Shown here: positions 1-10,290 of the stretch, in pieces
Layout of the letters: every line of letters begins with the position of its first letter
How positions within the stretch are numbered: the stretch's first letter is position 1
Source of the DNA: Dendrolimus kikuchii
Taxonomy: Eukaryota; Arthropoda; Insecta; Lepidoptera; Lasiocampidae
NCBI GenBank assembly: GCA_019925095.2
Contig: CM034403.1
Location: 6,081,690 to 6,145,689 of the forward strand
Reading direction: 5' to 3'
Length of the DNA: 64,000 nt
Notes under the pieces: model-generated
Databases searched by the model: none
What the model was told of the DNA's origin: nothing
What the model saw: only the letters and a program-made list of their open reading frames with translations
Position numbers and translations under genes: made by a program

Positions 1-229
1 ACTAAATAAATGCTTCATTAATTTATTTTGTATTGCTGCAGTACAGCAGACAAGCCGATAGCCATTTTAAACACTTCTTTAAATATTAATTTGTTGTGGA
101 CCGTAATTATTTTAATTATAAAAGAAAATTGCACGTGCGTAATATAATTACGATTTTTAATAAGGGGAAAAAACATACAGATAAAAAACAAACGAAGATC
201 TATATTCTAAATACAAAAATTTAGTATAT
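1..229. other. No feature recognised
   Basis: AT-rich DNA without a readable gene or clear repeat. Confidence 0.5.
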
Positions 230-460
230 TTGGTGGCCAGTATTATGCCGCACCAAATGAATAAAAACTATTTTTTGGAGATTCCAACAGGACACTTGCA
301 ACACCAAAGGTGCTACAAATGTGCTGCCAGCCTCGAGGGAGGCCATTGGTACCTGGCCACTAATATTGGCACACAGCTGAAAGTTAATATGGCGGTATAC
401 TCTAGACCAGGGAGAGTAGCCATCCAGATGGGTAAATGCCGTACCACCTAGCTGTATGTT
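230..460 (-). mobile_element. LINE 3' UTR remnant, family F
   Basis: Read on the minus strand, this matches the family F unit seen at 5256-5565, 15870-16160 and 39045-39285: a GGTGGTA...TACCACC stem, a central block with GTGACCAGG-like and GTAGCACCTTTGGTGTTG-like segments, and a position just upstream of an AATAAA-rich tail. The small open frame read on the plus strand is antisense to the repeat and is not a gene. The copy is diverged and lacks the tail. Family F is probably a LINE 3' end or a SINE built from one; the clade is not assigned. Confidence 0.6.
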
Positions 461-830
461 TACTCACAAATTTAATAATAATAAATTAAACATAAAATTA
501 TACAAGACTTAAAAATGTAACAGGTTAAGCAAATTCAGAATAAATTAGATACAGTTGTAATAGCTATGTGTGTATACAACATTCTTACCTTTACTTGTAT
601 TTGCTTACCCGTCGACCCCATTAGCCCCGAGCAACTGCGGCCGCCACAGTAATTGTCTGAAAATTAGCTAAGACCACATATAAGAACATTAGGAGAATTT
701 TCTCAGTGGTACGGTACAAGTGATAAGAGTTTATCTAGCTATCTATTAGTTATAATATAATAAAACTACCAGGGGGTATTAACTTTGTACCTACAATTGA
801 TTTAAAATTAGGATAAATATTACAGGACTA
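461..830. other. No feature recognised
   Basis: AT-rich sequence apart from a short GC-rich stretch near 610-655. No coding region or repeat was identified. Confidence 0.5.
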
Positions 831-1150
831 AGGGAACGTACCCATAAGGTGAGTCATTTTTTTTACAATGTTTACCCCTCTTCCTCCTTGGTGACTACCA
901 GTAATATGTGCCAAGACCCCACTCCCCCTCTAGTACCAAACAGAAAGTTAATAAATAATTAATTTCGTTCATTAGCCGTTTAAAATCCGCTATACGCTGT
1001 GCGCCATATTTGAATATAGCTCGAAAAAGGGTGAGATTTCATAGAGGATGACTACGTGCCGAAAACCTAAGGTGCTTCCCCGCCTTTGTGACCAAGCGTG
1101 GTACTTTGAAGACCTTTCTGAATGGCTCACGTAGTATGGGTACGTTCCCT
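831..1150. mobile_element. 320-bp MITE with ~28-bp terminal inverted repeats
   Basis: The left end (AGGGAACGTACCCATA, then GTGAGTCA) and the right end (read on the minus strand: AGGGAACGTACCCATA, then GTGAGCCA) are inverted repeats of about 28 bp with few differences. The interior has no coding capacity. No clean target-site duplication was found; the flanks read ACTA and ACTT. The superfamily is unassigned. It is a non-autonomous DNA transposon by structure. Confidence 0.75.
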
Positions 1151-2510
1151 ACTTCGGAACAGAAGATGTGGAAAGTGCAACTTTTAGATTTTTTCTCTGT
1201 CTGTTAGAGCATCATATTAATTATGGAAAGGATTTAAATGAAATGCAACAAACAGCTAGCTTATATACCAGGTGAACACTTAGTAGTTGCGCCAAGGAAC
1301 ACCTCCTTGTAAATTCTTCCTCCCCATCCTCGTCGTCAAGAAAATAATAAATCTTTAAATGAAGAATTTGCTAAACAAGAGACATGGAGTGATTGTCACG
1401 GCTGTCACCGCAATAACCTGTATAAATTACGTAAATTGGAACACGATAAAAGGAAAATAAACTTATAATTTCATTTAAAGCACATTAAACCAAAATTCTA
1501 GTGAGTGTGTGAACCCCCGGGGGACGAGTGCAGTGTGGCGGCGGACTGGTGGCGAGGTAAGTCTTTCCTTCCTCCACGTCCCTTTGCCTTCTCCCGGTCA
1601 TCGCATCGCGCCCGCACTTAGGATACTTTTAATCCAATAAATACCATGTTTTCCATGGGATGGACGGATATATTCTAATATATAAATACTTAGCGCTATT
1701 TCTTTAGTGCCATTGTTGTAATAGGGGTGCGGATAGATGTTACAATAAATTCTAATATTTTTACATATAATAGAACAGGCGTTATAATAACATTTTCTCA
1801 TATTTTAACTCTTAAAATATCAGAACAAAAATATTTTTTATTGTTTTTCAAACAATAACTAATGCGCTATTTGATTACTTTTATCTGTACCTACATATGA
1901 CGTCATAAATGGTTATGGCTCGAACGAAATCTACGACGCAACGAGGTTCTGTCAATTTATAAAAAATGTCTCAATTGATTTAGTAGTCCGCTCCCCTATT
2001 TGCTTACAAATACATCATCATGGCAACGCGTATGAAGTTTACTGGCAGTGCCAGTGTTATTAATACAATTAAAGTGTCAAAAAGAAGAAGAAGGGTACAA
2101 AAAACCATGAATAAATTCCAAATACCACGCAAGTGAAACACTCAGCTAGTAATAATAATATCATTCTTTTCTTAACACTTCTTTAAACTTTTTTCTTAAA
2201 TCCTTATACCGACACCTCCCATGCTGATGCGGCTGAAGGCTGAAGACACGCTCTACGAGGACAAGGGTAAAACTTACATTTATTAATTTTATTATTATTG
2301 AAATAATAAATATTTTAAAAAATCTTAGTGCATTAATACATGACATTAGAAAGTATGCGTAGTATATCAGTTTTATTTGTTTTGCAATTAATTTTCTTTC
2401 TTTGGTCAAATTAATATTATTATTGAAATTTTCCATTTTACTTTATTTGGTAAGATTGATATTAATATTTAAATAAAGTGCATGTCAGTTTATACATAGT
2501 GAAGGGTTCC
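1151..2510. other. Non-coding; GC-rich block with donor-like site near 1500-1620
   Basis: Mostly AT-rich. Positions 1510-1560 are GC-rich and end in a sequence resembling a splice donor (GCGAG|GTAAGT near 1554), followed by a pyrimidine-rich stretch, so an untranslated exon is conceivable but unsupported. Positions 1898-2010 resemble 30745-30850 (shared GACGTCATAA and GTCTCA-TTGATTT blocks), which suggests an old dispersed repeat. Confidence 0.35.
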
Positions 2511-2511
2511 G

Positions 2512-2958
2512 TGACGGTGACGAAGCCTCATTATTTTAATCATTTGAAAGGAACCTTAATATCGAAAGTACTCCATATTACAAAAACTCTTCAAGCCATC
2601 ATCACGATTATCACAATCTTTATTCGAAGTACTCACACGTGATTCACAGTACTTACAAACACAACCAAATACAAGTCCAAACTGTAAAGCAGAAAATCGT
2701 AATAACATAAATTATCCAAATTCCGTAAGTATGAGATTCATATTCAGCATATACACTTACTAACGTCTCGATCGTCGTTGAAACTCTAGCCAGACTCAAC
2801 CGGCCGACCTTATATATTCGCGAAATAGACTTTTCCCCCAACAGCATGCCCACTATTATTTGGAATTCTCGAACTCGTAAGCTTAATTGCTGCCTCCTGA
2901 CTTCCTCGACTCGATGGCGCTGGTCGGCCGGCAAAGACAAAGAGATTAGGATCTAACA
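2512..2958. mobile_element. Degraded LTR related to the solo LTR at 60481
   Basis: Positions about 2600-2725 align by eye with 60525-60640 of the solo LTR. They share the ACAAGTCCAAAC core, then CAGAA..TCGTAAT and CCGT, in the same order and orientation. The proposed ends (TGACGG... and ...TCTAACA) are only approximate matches to TGTTACGA...TCGTAACA. A TATATA motif lies near 2808. No internal retroelement region was recognised. Probably an old LTR; the boundaries are uncertain. Confidence 0.4.
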
Positions 2959-3476
2959 ACAGACGAAAGAATCGTTCAGTAATTAAAAGAGTTACAGATA
3001 ATTTAAACAAGGGGTAATAAAATACGTGTTGCAAAGGATTATATGGATTTCGTCTTCTCAGAACTTCAGTTGTAACATTATGGTAATTTATGTCTATATT
3101 TCTTCCAGATATAACCAATAGTTTTTGGCATAAAATGGATGTATGAGAATAATATTATGTCATCATTTTTCAAAACAAAAAATCGCAGTTACGCCTTTAT
3201 TCAAAGCGCATGAAAACTAACCCGTACCGTTGACCACCTCCCCAGGTCAAGAGGGGAGGGAGGCACCCAAGGGTTGGTCAAGGAGTCAGCTCATCCTGAG
3301 TTCCAATACATTTCATATTCCGTTGACAGAGGCACAATAATAACGCGGTGCTCTCCGTGTAAAGGCAAGACGTAGTTTGTGTAGAATGATGTATGAGGCA
3401 ATGGAAGTGACAATTTATTAGACCACGCTTTTAGAGCTCTCTTTATCACTCTCCCTTTAGAAAGCAACAGAAGAAT
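2959..3476. other. No feature recognised
   Basis: Non-coding. A short CT/GA-rich segment lies at 3235-3290. Nothing assignable. Confidence 0.5.
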
Positions 3477-3572
3477 GGTAGCACATGTGGTGTTACAAAT
3501 GCCTATAGACGATATTAACCGCTTTGTGTCAAGAGTGCCGCCTGTCTGCTGAACTCCTGCAGTAAAAAAGCA
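3477..3572 (+). mobile_element. Family F fragment
   Basis: Only the distal part of family F is present: GTGGTGTTACAAATG, then a diverged ..GATATTAACCGCTTT.. block, then GCCTGTCTGCTGAACTCC, ending in an A-rich tail. It is truncated at its 5' side. Confidence 0.6.
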
Positions 3573-4420
3573 ATTTTACCTGAAACTTCTACAATGGTTT
3601 TCACGGAAGAAATTGTTATCATTTATAGAAAAATAGAATACTCAGATACACACTTATATCTACAGACATATACTTACACTACTCGAAAAAAAGCACGCAA
3701 CATACATAACAGTTGTAAGTATACACACATAGCTTTTTTATAATTGTGATTGGAAATGGCACTTCCTACTTTTAGTAAAGTTTTACTTGTTTTTATTATT
3801 CTTTTTTGAGGAAAATAAAAATATAACAAGAATTACGTAAGAATGTTTCATAAGTTTTTTTCTTTAAACAGTTTTAATTTTTTTCTGTTCGTAGCATTAT
3901 TTCAAATTCTGTGTATGCCAATCGAAACCTTCCAAATTAATTATCAGTTTATAGACTATTTTATAGTATCGTTATTATTATTAATACACTGATCATACAC
4001 ATAGACCAAAAAAGAGATAATTGGATTGCGTGAAGGATGATATAATGATTTGTGGTATGACAGAGGCCGTGTTTCAGAATAAGGGAGTATGAAAGGAAAA
4101 GACATTGTCACGACCCCAAATAATGGGGAAGAGATTTTTTATTTATTTATTATTTATACAACTTGTATAATTAGAATACGTTGTAAAAGATGTAAAGGCT
4201 TAAAACTTTCAGTTACTGACCAGTTTCGGCGAGAAAGTATGTATTAAAAAAATAATATTTCAAAAACGACTTGCAGGATCATAGAGTCAGATAGATAGAA
4301 AAATCTTTAATGTTTACCATATACACATAAAATAAATAAATTGGAATCATTGTTCATTACATATGAAGGTCTTAAGTCCTACGCTTACCATTACGGTAAG
4401 TGAACCCCTTGTCACTTCCA
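3573..4420. other. No feature recognised
   Basis: AT-rich non-coding DNA with no recognised repeat. Confidence 0.5.
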
Positions 4421-4451
4421 GCAATAATTTAACTCGGAAACCGCCCAATAG

Positions 4452-4664
4452 TTGTTCATAGTTGAATTTGAAGACGTCCGGAATTTACGAGTGGGACACC
4501 CCGATACCAGCAGACCAGACCATACTGTTCCCGATTCGTTAGATTATTGCTTAGAGATAAATAATTCGCATTTCTCAGGTAGTACGAATAACTCCGTGAT
4601 TAAGTTACGACCTGGAAAGCCATTCTTCGTTGGAATAGCCATCAACACAACAATCATCCAATGA
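4452..4664 (+). other. Unrecognised open frame, possible terminal exon
   Basis: About 70 codons are open, from just after an in-frame TAG (4449-4451) to a TGA at 4662-4664. There is no ATG start: the first codon of the frame is TTG. It is less AT-rich than its surroundings and its translation looks protein-like (..VGHPDTSRPDHTVPDSLDYC..) but resembles no family I recognise. Acceptor-like AGs precede and start it (CTTCCAG near 4421, TTCATAG near 4461), and an AATAAA lies about 25 bp after the stop. It could be a last exon of a host gene, a decayed element, or chance. Confidence 0.25.
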
Positions 4665-4700
4665 ATATATTAAATTTATTAGGGTTAAATAAAATGTAGC

Positions 4701-5255
4701 CCTTATGTTTTTGTGTTGTCCGATTTCTGTTCTTTTGACAGTTTGTCTTTGTATGTCACATTTATTTTTTTTAGGAACTGTTGAGTTTATATGGCTAAAA
4801 TTTGCCGGGAAAATGGTTGTTTTCTTTAACTTTACGATAAAGTAGGTAAAACAATTGAAAACTAGAGGTGGCCGTGTAATTACGTGTTGAAAAACTTTTT
4901 CATTGTATACATTATCATGGTCGTCGTCGTCAAAACTTGAAAAATCGTAATGAATGATGTATTATTGAAGAAGTTTAAGGTGTGGATGTATTCATTTTCT
5001 ATGTAATAATAATAATGTGTCCCACCTCTATAACTTTTTTTTATTGATAGAGTACCTACAGCAGACAGGCTGACTGCCCACCTGGGGCCCAATTCTGCTA
5101 TTTCAATATCTTGGCGTTGTAAAGAAATTTAAAGTAGATACGATTTTTATAGTGTTAAAAATTCGTATTCTACTAAATCTACAATATATTCTCGATATCT
5201 GCGCAGCAGAATATTTATAGCAAAAATGAGTATCACCACTAGCATAAATCTTATC
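4701..5255. other. No feature recognised
   Basis: AT-rich DNA. The short frames here overlap on both strands and carry no recognisable motif. Confidence 0.5.
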
Positions 5256-5568
5256 CGTGCAGAAACGGAGAAAGAATACAATTTCCTGCGGCCGGGCGGC
5301 CTGTCGTAAGAGGCGACTAAACAAACCACAACCAGGTGGTAGGGCATTTGCCCGACTGGATGGCTACCACCCCTGGTCTGAAGTATGTCGCCAGAACAAC
5401 CTTGAGTTGTGTTCCGGCATTAGTGACCAGGTTCCAGTCTCCCTTAAGAGAGCAGCAGCGCATTTGTAGCACCTTTGGTGTTGTAAATGTCAATAGGCGA
5501 TGGTAACCGCTATCCATCAAGTGGGCCGTCTGTCTGTCTGCTGAACTCCTGCAATAAAAATAAAAAAA
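5256..5568 (+). mobile_element. LINE 3' end, family F (best copy)
   Basis: The longest and cleanest family F copy. It contains, in order, GGCCTGTCGTAAGAGGCGAC; a stem formed by GGTGGTAGGGC and GCTACCACC; a central block; GTAGCACCTTTGGTGTTG; GGCGATGGTAACCGC; GTGGGCCGTCTG; CTGCTGAACTCCTGC; and an AATAAAAATAAA tail. The ordered blocks recur in at least seven copies in this window. No open frame of meaningful length is conserved, which fits a 3' UTR or a SINE-like tail derived from it. Confidence 0.65.
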
Positions 5569-5724
5569 TGGCGTTAGCCAAAATTAATTTTGAAAAGCTA
5601 CCAATAATGTTAACTATTTATTTCGGTTATAAATATTTATTATGATAGAGTGGCTTGCTACGGCCACACCAATGAAATTTTAAGAATATAGACATCAAGC
5701 AAACCTACGATTGAGACGATAATG

Positions 5725-5790
5725 TCCGGTGTGAGGAGATCGCTTCTTAGCGATAAGACCGTCCATTGCGTTCATTTAGAATATTTTTAG
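5725..5790 (+). mobile_element. Family G LINE 3' stem-loop fragment
   Basis: Contains GGAGATCGCTTCTTAGCGAT followed by AAGACCG, the conserved 3' stem-loop of family G (stem ATCGCT/AGCGAT at 5739-5744 and 5749-5754). The copy is very short and has lost both the coding region and the usual AATAAAG tail. Confidence 0.5.
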
Positions 5791-6339
5791 GCTATAAGTT
5801 TTCTGTAATGGTGTACTATAAAGAGTTATCTCTTTCTATCGCTAACGCTAAGAATGCTAACATCACATTCCTATTTATACTAAAGTCCGAAAATTGGATC
5901 TTCTTAGACATGGGTTACTCGCAGCGCCCATTGTCCGACGGGAGTTATGCCGACGTCTTCCCTTTGCCCAATTCACTTATACGAGTGTGTGATGAATTTT
6001 GATTCCAATTTACATCGCTAAGGAATTGAAGATGCCTATTCTGAATAGGAATTTTTTAGACTATATTATGTGTGGAACTCCGATTGCTTATTTCTGTTTC
6101 TCTGCCTGGCTCCTGTATGTATTGTCAACAAAAGCATAATTCCTCGCATTCTATATATGAAATTTTAATGGCATTTATAAGTGCAGAAAGGAAAATAACT
6201 TAAATCTTCTGAAGAATAAAGCTTCAATTTCATATTTAAAATTTTCTCAAATCAATCTAACAACCTCAGATGGCCTTTTGATTAAATGCTTGTGTGACGA
6301 TGGAGTCATATTTGCTTGAGACAAGGCAACACTGGATAT
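5791..6339. other. Unrecognised open frame 5766-6002; otherwise nothing
   Basis: A 78-codon plus-strand frame covers 5766-6002, but its translation is not recognised and its base composition is like that of the flanks. It is probably chance. Confidence 0.4.
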
Positions 6340-6600
6340 TCCCTTAGATACATATCTACATACATACATATTATCACGCCTGTTTCCCAAAGGGGTAGGC
6401 ATGGACGATGGATTTCCACTTACTATGATCTTGACATACATTTTTTGCTCCATCTACATTCTTTAATCTCTCCATACATAGACGTTTATTGTAGACGCTT
6501 TTTACCTGGCCATTTTTTAACATATCGGCGATTTTGTTGTGATAAGTTACGTAGCGGTCTACCAGCACCAAATCTACCACCCACAATCGTGGCATACCAT
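6340..6600 (-). mobile_element. RTE-like LINE C-terminus, family C
   Basis: On the minus strand an open frame (6595-6374) reads ..NGQVKSVYNKRLCMERL..VCQDHSKWKSIVHAYPFGKQA, then stop and a TATG-type tail at 6352-6365. This corresponds to the last ~70 residues of non-LTR reverse-transcriptase ORFs that end in (H/S)AYP.GK.A, the same architecture as family A. Family C has a second copy at 43160-43389. It is 5'-truncated and cannot encode a working enzyme. Confidence 0.75.
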
Positions 6601-7274
6601 TGTTTTGTCAGTCTCTTTTCAATACATAAAAGACATTATCTGCAAACGCCCATAAGAAAACTTTGCCCACTCAACCAACTTAATATCGACAAAACAAAAT
6701 CAGGCGATAGTGTCGGAAAAGCAAATCCATTAGAATACCGACGCAACTGTCTTTAACTACAGAGTGTGCACAGATAGATTTATTAATAACCCCCTCTACC
6801 CCGGTGGGGTGAACTATGCCTCAGGGTAGGGGTGGTAGGGTGGCAAAGTTGGCAAACGTAAGCTTTGCGCTGGACAGCCAGTGGTCATAACTAAGATATT
6901 TTGACGGTCAAACAATTTCTTGGGCGAAGAGGTGCGACAGGGTGTCCAAAGTTATTGTTTGGAAGGATTAGTAATTGGGGTGGTGGGCTATGGGGCAGTT
7001 AATTAATTCTGCAATAATATGATTAAGTGGACGGATTTGTTTTGTTTTGCCAAGTGGTGTTTTTGGGCTTGTAAAAAGAGGTCAAGTATTTGAGTCCATT
7101 GTTTTATTCTTGTTGTTCTGTTTACGCATAGCATAAATATTTTCGTTAATCACCATCATTATCTTTTATATGATAAACTAGGTTTCTTTGGTTAATTTTA
7201 ATTCTATTCATTTTTACAATTTTTCTGGTCAATAATTACAACTGCTTAGTTGAGTAGTTATTGTATAACAGAAT
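6601..7274. other. Non-coding; GC-richer block 6790-6980
   Basis: Positions 6790-6980 are rich in GGGGT/ACCCC and non-repetitive within this window. No open frame of note was found. The remainder is AT-rich. Confidence 0.35.
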
Positions 7275-7279
7275 GAATA

Positions 7280-7400
7280 AATATGCTTTATTATGTTTTA
7301 AAAGATACAGTTAATAGAAATAAAATTTTACAATACAATAGGCGGTCTTATCGCTATTAGCGATTTCTTCCAGACAACCTTTGGATGGACAAGAAATTTG
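7280..7400 (-). mobile_element. Family G LINE 3' end fragment
   Basis: On the minus strand it reads TGTCTGGAAGAAATCGCTAA and continues through the paired AGCGAT and AAGACCGCC. The stem-loop is at 7350-7364. The AATAAAG region expected downstream is diverged. Confidence 0.6.
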
Positions 7401-7970
7401 ATAAGAACAGAGATATGTTGCATTATTCTCACTATCGAATCAGTATTTCATAAATATATACATAACGCACATACATATCACATAACTGAAGTCGTGTAAC
7501 TTGACACTGGCACATCAGATATTTTAAATTTCTTTTTCGACACTAATTTTTATTTATGTTCTATTGTTACCTGTTATATTAAATTTATTATTTTTTTATA
7601 TATAGATAAAATAAATGGAACACTGCCGATTCTTCATATTCTACAGTTATATGTAAATATATCATCTTCCTATTTTCTTTTAGCCTAATATTTATTTAAT
7701 TATTATTCAGTTAATTATCCTAGTAGTAGATAGAGTACGTCAGAACACACAACATTATAATCGCACGTCACAGAATGTAGGTCACCCTATAAGTATTTGG
7801 TATCATTATCTATGACACCACAAACCCTCATGTCTTTCGTTATGTAGTCAATCCATTTTTCCTTTATACATTTTCAGTTATAAAGTAGTCAGTAAGAATT
7901 TATAGCAAACCTACTTTATCAAATTATTAAATAAAAAATACAAATTGTTAAATTACAGGTGCACCACAAT
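7401..7970. other. No feature recognised
   Basis: AT-rich, non-coding. Confidence 0.5.
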
Positions 7971-8234
7971 CTAGATTCTTTTACAAAATAAAACAACTAT
8001 TTTTTCTGTTGATAAAATCGATGAAGATTTCTCATAGTGGTATTGATGATAGTACCTATCGTGCCCAGAAGGCTGGCAGCATTGCCACGCTGTATGGCAA
8101 TACTTATTTGTTGTGCAAAATATGAGCCAGCCAGTATTAAATTGAAACACACTGTATCTAAGGGCATCAAAGAGCAAAGAGCGAATGTAGCCAAGAACGA
8201 CCGTGTGGTATGATATTAAATTCCGACTGACCAA
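7971..8234 (-). mobile_element. Retroelement coding remnant with IQRGNA motif
   Basis: On the minus strand, near 8130-8050, the frame reads AGSYFAQQISIAIQRGNAAS, a block that also occurs in diverged form at 57100-57420 (GPYLVQRISNAIQRGNAPS). Two copies of one short protein block in an otherwise gene-less window point to a repeat-derived coding fragment. I believe the block belongs to mobile-element polyproteins but cannot name the clade. It is truncated on both sides. Confidence 0.45.
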
Positions 8235-8585
8235 AACTAGTCTTCCATTTATGCTAATTTGGGTCTTCGAAATTATATTGGATTTGCCGTCTCTAAAATT
8301 CAGGCGAACATTAGTTTACTCTTACGAGTAGTTTAAATGTCAGACTGTAAGTTAAATATTTACACTCAAATTCAAAGGTTTTTATTCAAAAGAAGTTCTA
8401 CTGGAGACCACTTTTGGAAGATCACACATACATATAAGTAATTTTTTTCATTTATCTCCTATTCTATATACACGACTTCGCAACGTGTTATTGCTGTTCA
8501 GGGGAGAAGAAGGCAACAAACTCCCCAGCAACACGTATAGCGAAAAAATATTTTCCTTCTTTTCTCTTTTCTTTTTAAATAAAGC
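8235..8585. other. No feature recognised
   Basis: AT-rich, non-coding. Confidence 0.5.
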
Positions 8586-8589
8586 TTTT

Positions 8590-9225
8590 TTTAACCGACT
8601 TCAAAAAGAAAGGGGTACTTAATTCGTCTGTATGTTTGTTTGTATGTTCGTTATTCGATTTCTCCGTCAATTGTAAACCAATTTTCAATTATCTTCTTTT
8701 AATCGAAGGAGTATACTCCTGAATTGATCCCACTGTTATCATGTCCCGATGTAATGAGTGGTTCCATGGAAATCGAGAGTAACCCTTACTTATTAAAGGA
8801 CGCCGAGCGCCTACATTCTTAGAAGAAAAGGCAGTATTACATTTTCTACAGGTGCTTAATTTTTTTGTGTGTATGTTACGCGATTTCTCCGTCGATTGTG
8901 GGCCGATTTTTAATTTTTTTTTATTCAATTGTCTATACTTTGGAGGTGGTCCCATGGCCAACAAGTCAGGATCCGATGAATGAATCCCAGGGAAATCGAG
9001 AGCAACCTTCGTTGATGAGCGTCCACACCGAAGAGTAAGATAGCAACCTTGTATACGCGTGCCAGTACTATAATTTCTACAGGCAATAAATATATTATTT
9101 CTAAAGCTATTCAAGTGTTTGCGCAACTAAAAAGAAAAAAAATATCAAACAGAAATCCGGCTTCAAACTAAAATCAAAAACTAATATTTATACAGCACCT
9201 CAAAGTCGGTGCCAAGTAAAACATA
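8590..9225. repeat. Dispersed repeat with internal ~225-bp duplication
   Basis: Begins TTTAACCGACTTCAAAAAG and ends CAAAGTCGGTGCCAAG, edges typical of a dispersed insect repeat. It contains two diverged tandem units. CGATTTCTCCGTC..TTGT recurs at 8655 and 8881, and GGAAATCGAGAG recurs at 8768 and 8991, a spacing of about 225 bp. A 145-codon minus-strand frame (9126-8689) runs through both units but shows no recognised motif and is likely incidental. Confidence 0.6.
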
Positions 9226-9920
9226 AAAAAACAACTTATTAGTTTGAAGACGGTTTTATTTTTGTAAAAAAAATTATACATAAATATATTAGTATAGAAT
9301 AAATATTTTAAGCGTCATGATGTAAAATGTCTAAAGAATAGACTTATGGTTTCACTGGTATTCGTCTGTATGTACGTTAGAATTTATTTCTAAGACTATA
9401 GATAAATTATACTTAAAATTAAAACTTGCTTCCTTATTATCTCTGTAAAATAAACATTAGTCAAATGCGCGCCATTACCTCTCAAAACTTTCCTATGTGA
9501 CATTTCTTGAAACTTTTTTTTTTACTGATGCTCCACAGAAAAATCTACCTCACACAATAGGAAACCTTCTATATAGATCCCAATGTTTTCACTTACGCCA
9601 AAGATAAAAGGCATTTTTATTGCTATAGCAAATTGTTGGTAAAAGGTGACGATAGTTAACTGACAACACATACGCATAAAGTTTTCCAAATAAATGAATA
9701 CAATTTACAGAAATATGAGGTAATACAGTCATCTTAATTACACATACGAATATAGAGTAAGACCCCTGTTCAAACTTATCCGGCGTATTTAGAACACTTG
9801 AGTGATTGCCAACTTAACCTCCAATTAAGTAATTTGTACACTTAACTACAGTTTGGAGATTCTTACCCACGTCGTTTCAGTTGAGATACAAAAGGGATAG
9901 AATAGAATATAAGGAACTGT
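9226..9920. other. No feature recognised
   Basis: AT-rich, non-coding. Confidence 0.5.
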
Positions 9921-9923
9921 AAA

Positions 9924-10022
9924 TGTATATACATAATATACATAAACAATGTACATAATCAATATACATAATCAATTAACATAATCAATATACACAATCA
10001 ATGTATATAATGCATAATCATT
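9924..10022. repeat. Minisatellite, ~15-16-bp unit
   Basis: Imperfect tandem units of the form ATATACATAATCAAT repeat about six times between 9924 and 10022. Confidence 0.75.
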
Positions 10023-10051
10023 TTAATGACTGTTTAATCTTGTATCTCAGT

Positions 10052-10119
10052 TGATTTGACAGTATTGACAGTCAAATCAGTAAATGATGGTAAAAAGTAT
10101 GTCACTTTTTACCATCATT
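10052..10119. repeat. Two adjacent hairpins
   Basis: TGATTTGAC (10052-10060) pairs with GTCAAATCA (10071-10079). AATGATGGTAAAAAGT (10083-10098) pairs perfectly with ACTTTTTACCATCATT (10104-10119) across a 5-nt loop. The hairpin sequences are inverted versions of parts of the neighbouring 40-bp tandem unit. Confidence 0.85.
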
Positions 10120-10285
10120 ATCAAAGCAAATCATCTGATTACATTTTTACCATCATTACCGTATGGCAAATCAACTAATTACATTTTTACCACCATTACC
10201 GTATGGCAAATCAACTGATTACATTTTTACCATCATTACCGTATGGCAAATCAACTGATTACATTTTTACCATCATTACCGTATA
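10105..10285 (+). repeat. 40-bp tandem repeat, ~4.5 units
   Basis: The block CATCATTACC-GTATGGCAAATCAACTGATTA-CATTTTTAC repeats with an exact 40-bp period (CATCATTACC or CACCATTACC at 10151, 10191, 10231 and 10271), preceded by one degenerate unit. Units differ at very few positions, which implies recent expansion. Confidence 0.85.
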
Positions 10286-10290
10286 TAGAA

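Noticed and set aside
1500..1620. 5' untranslated exon with GTAAGT donor
   Set aside because: A donor-like match and GC-richness are not sufficient; there is no promoter, start codon or downstream exon.
8689..9126. 145-codon minus-strand gene
   Set aside because: Lies inside a dispersed repeat, spans a tandem duplication and has no recognised motif.
10105..10285. CRISPR-like array
   Set aside because: The repeats are directly adjacent with a 40-bp period and no unique spacers, and the window is eukaryotic.
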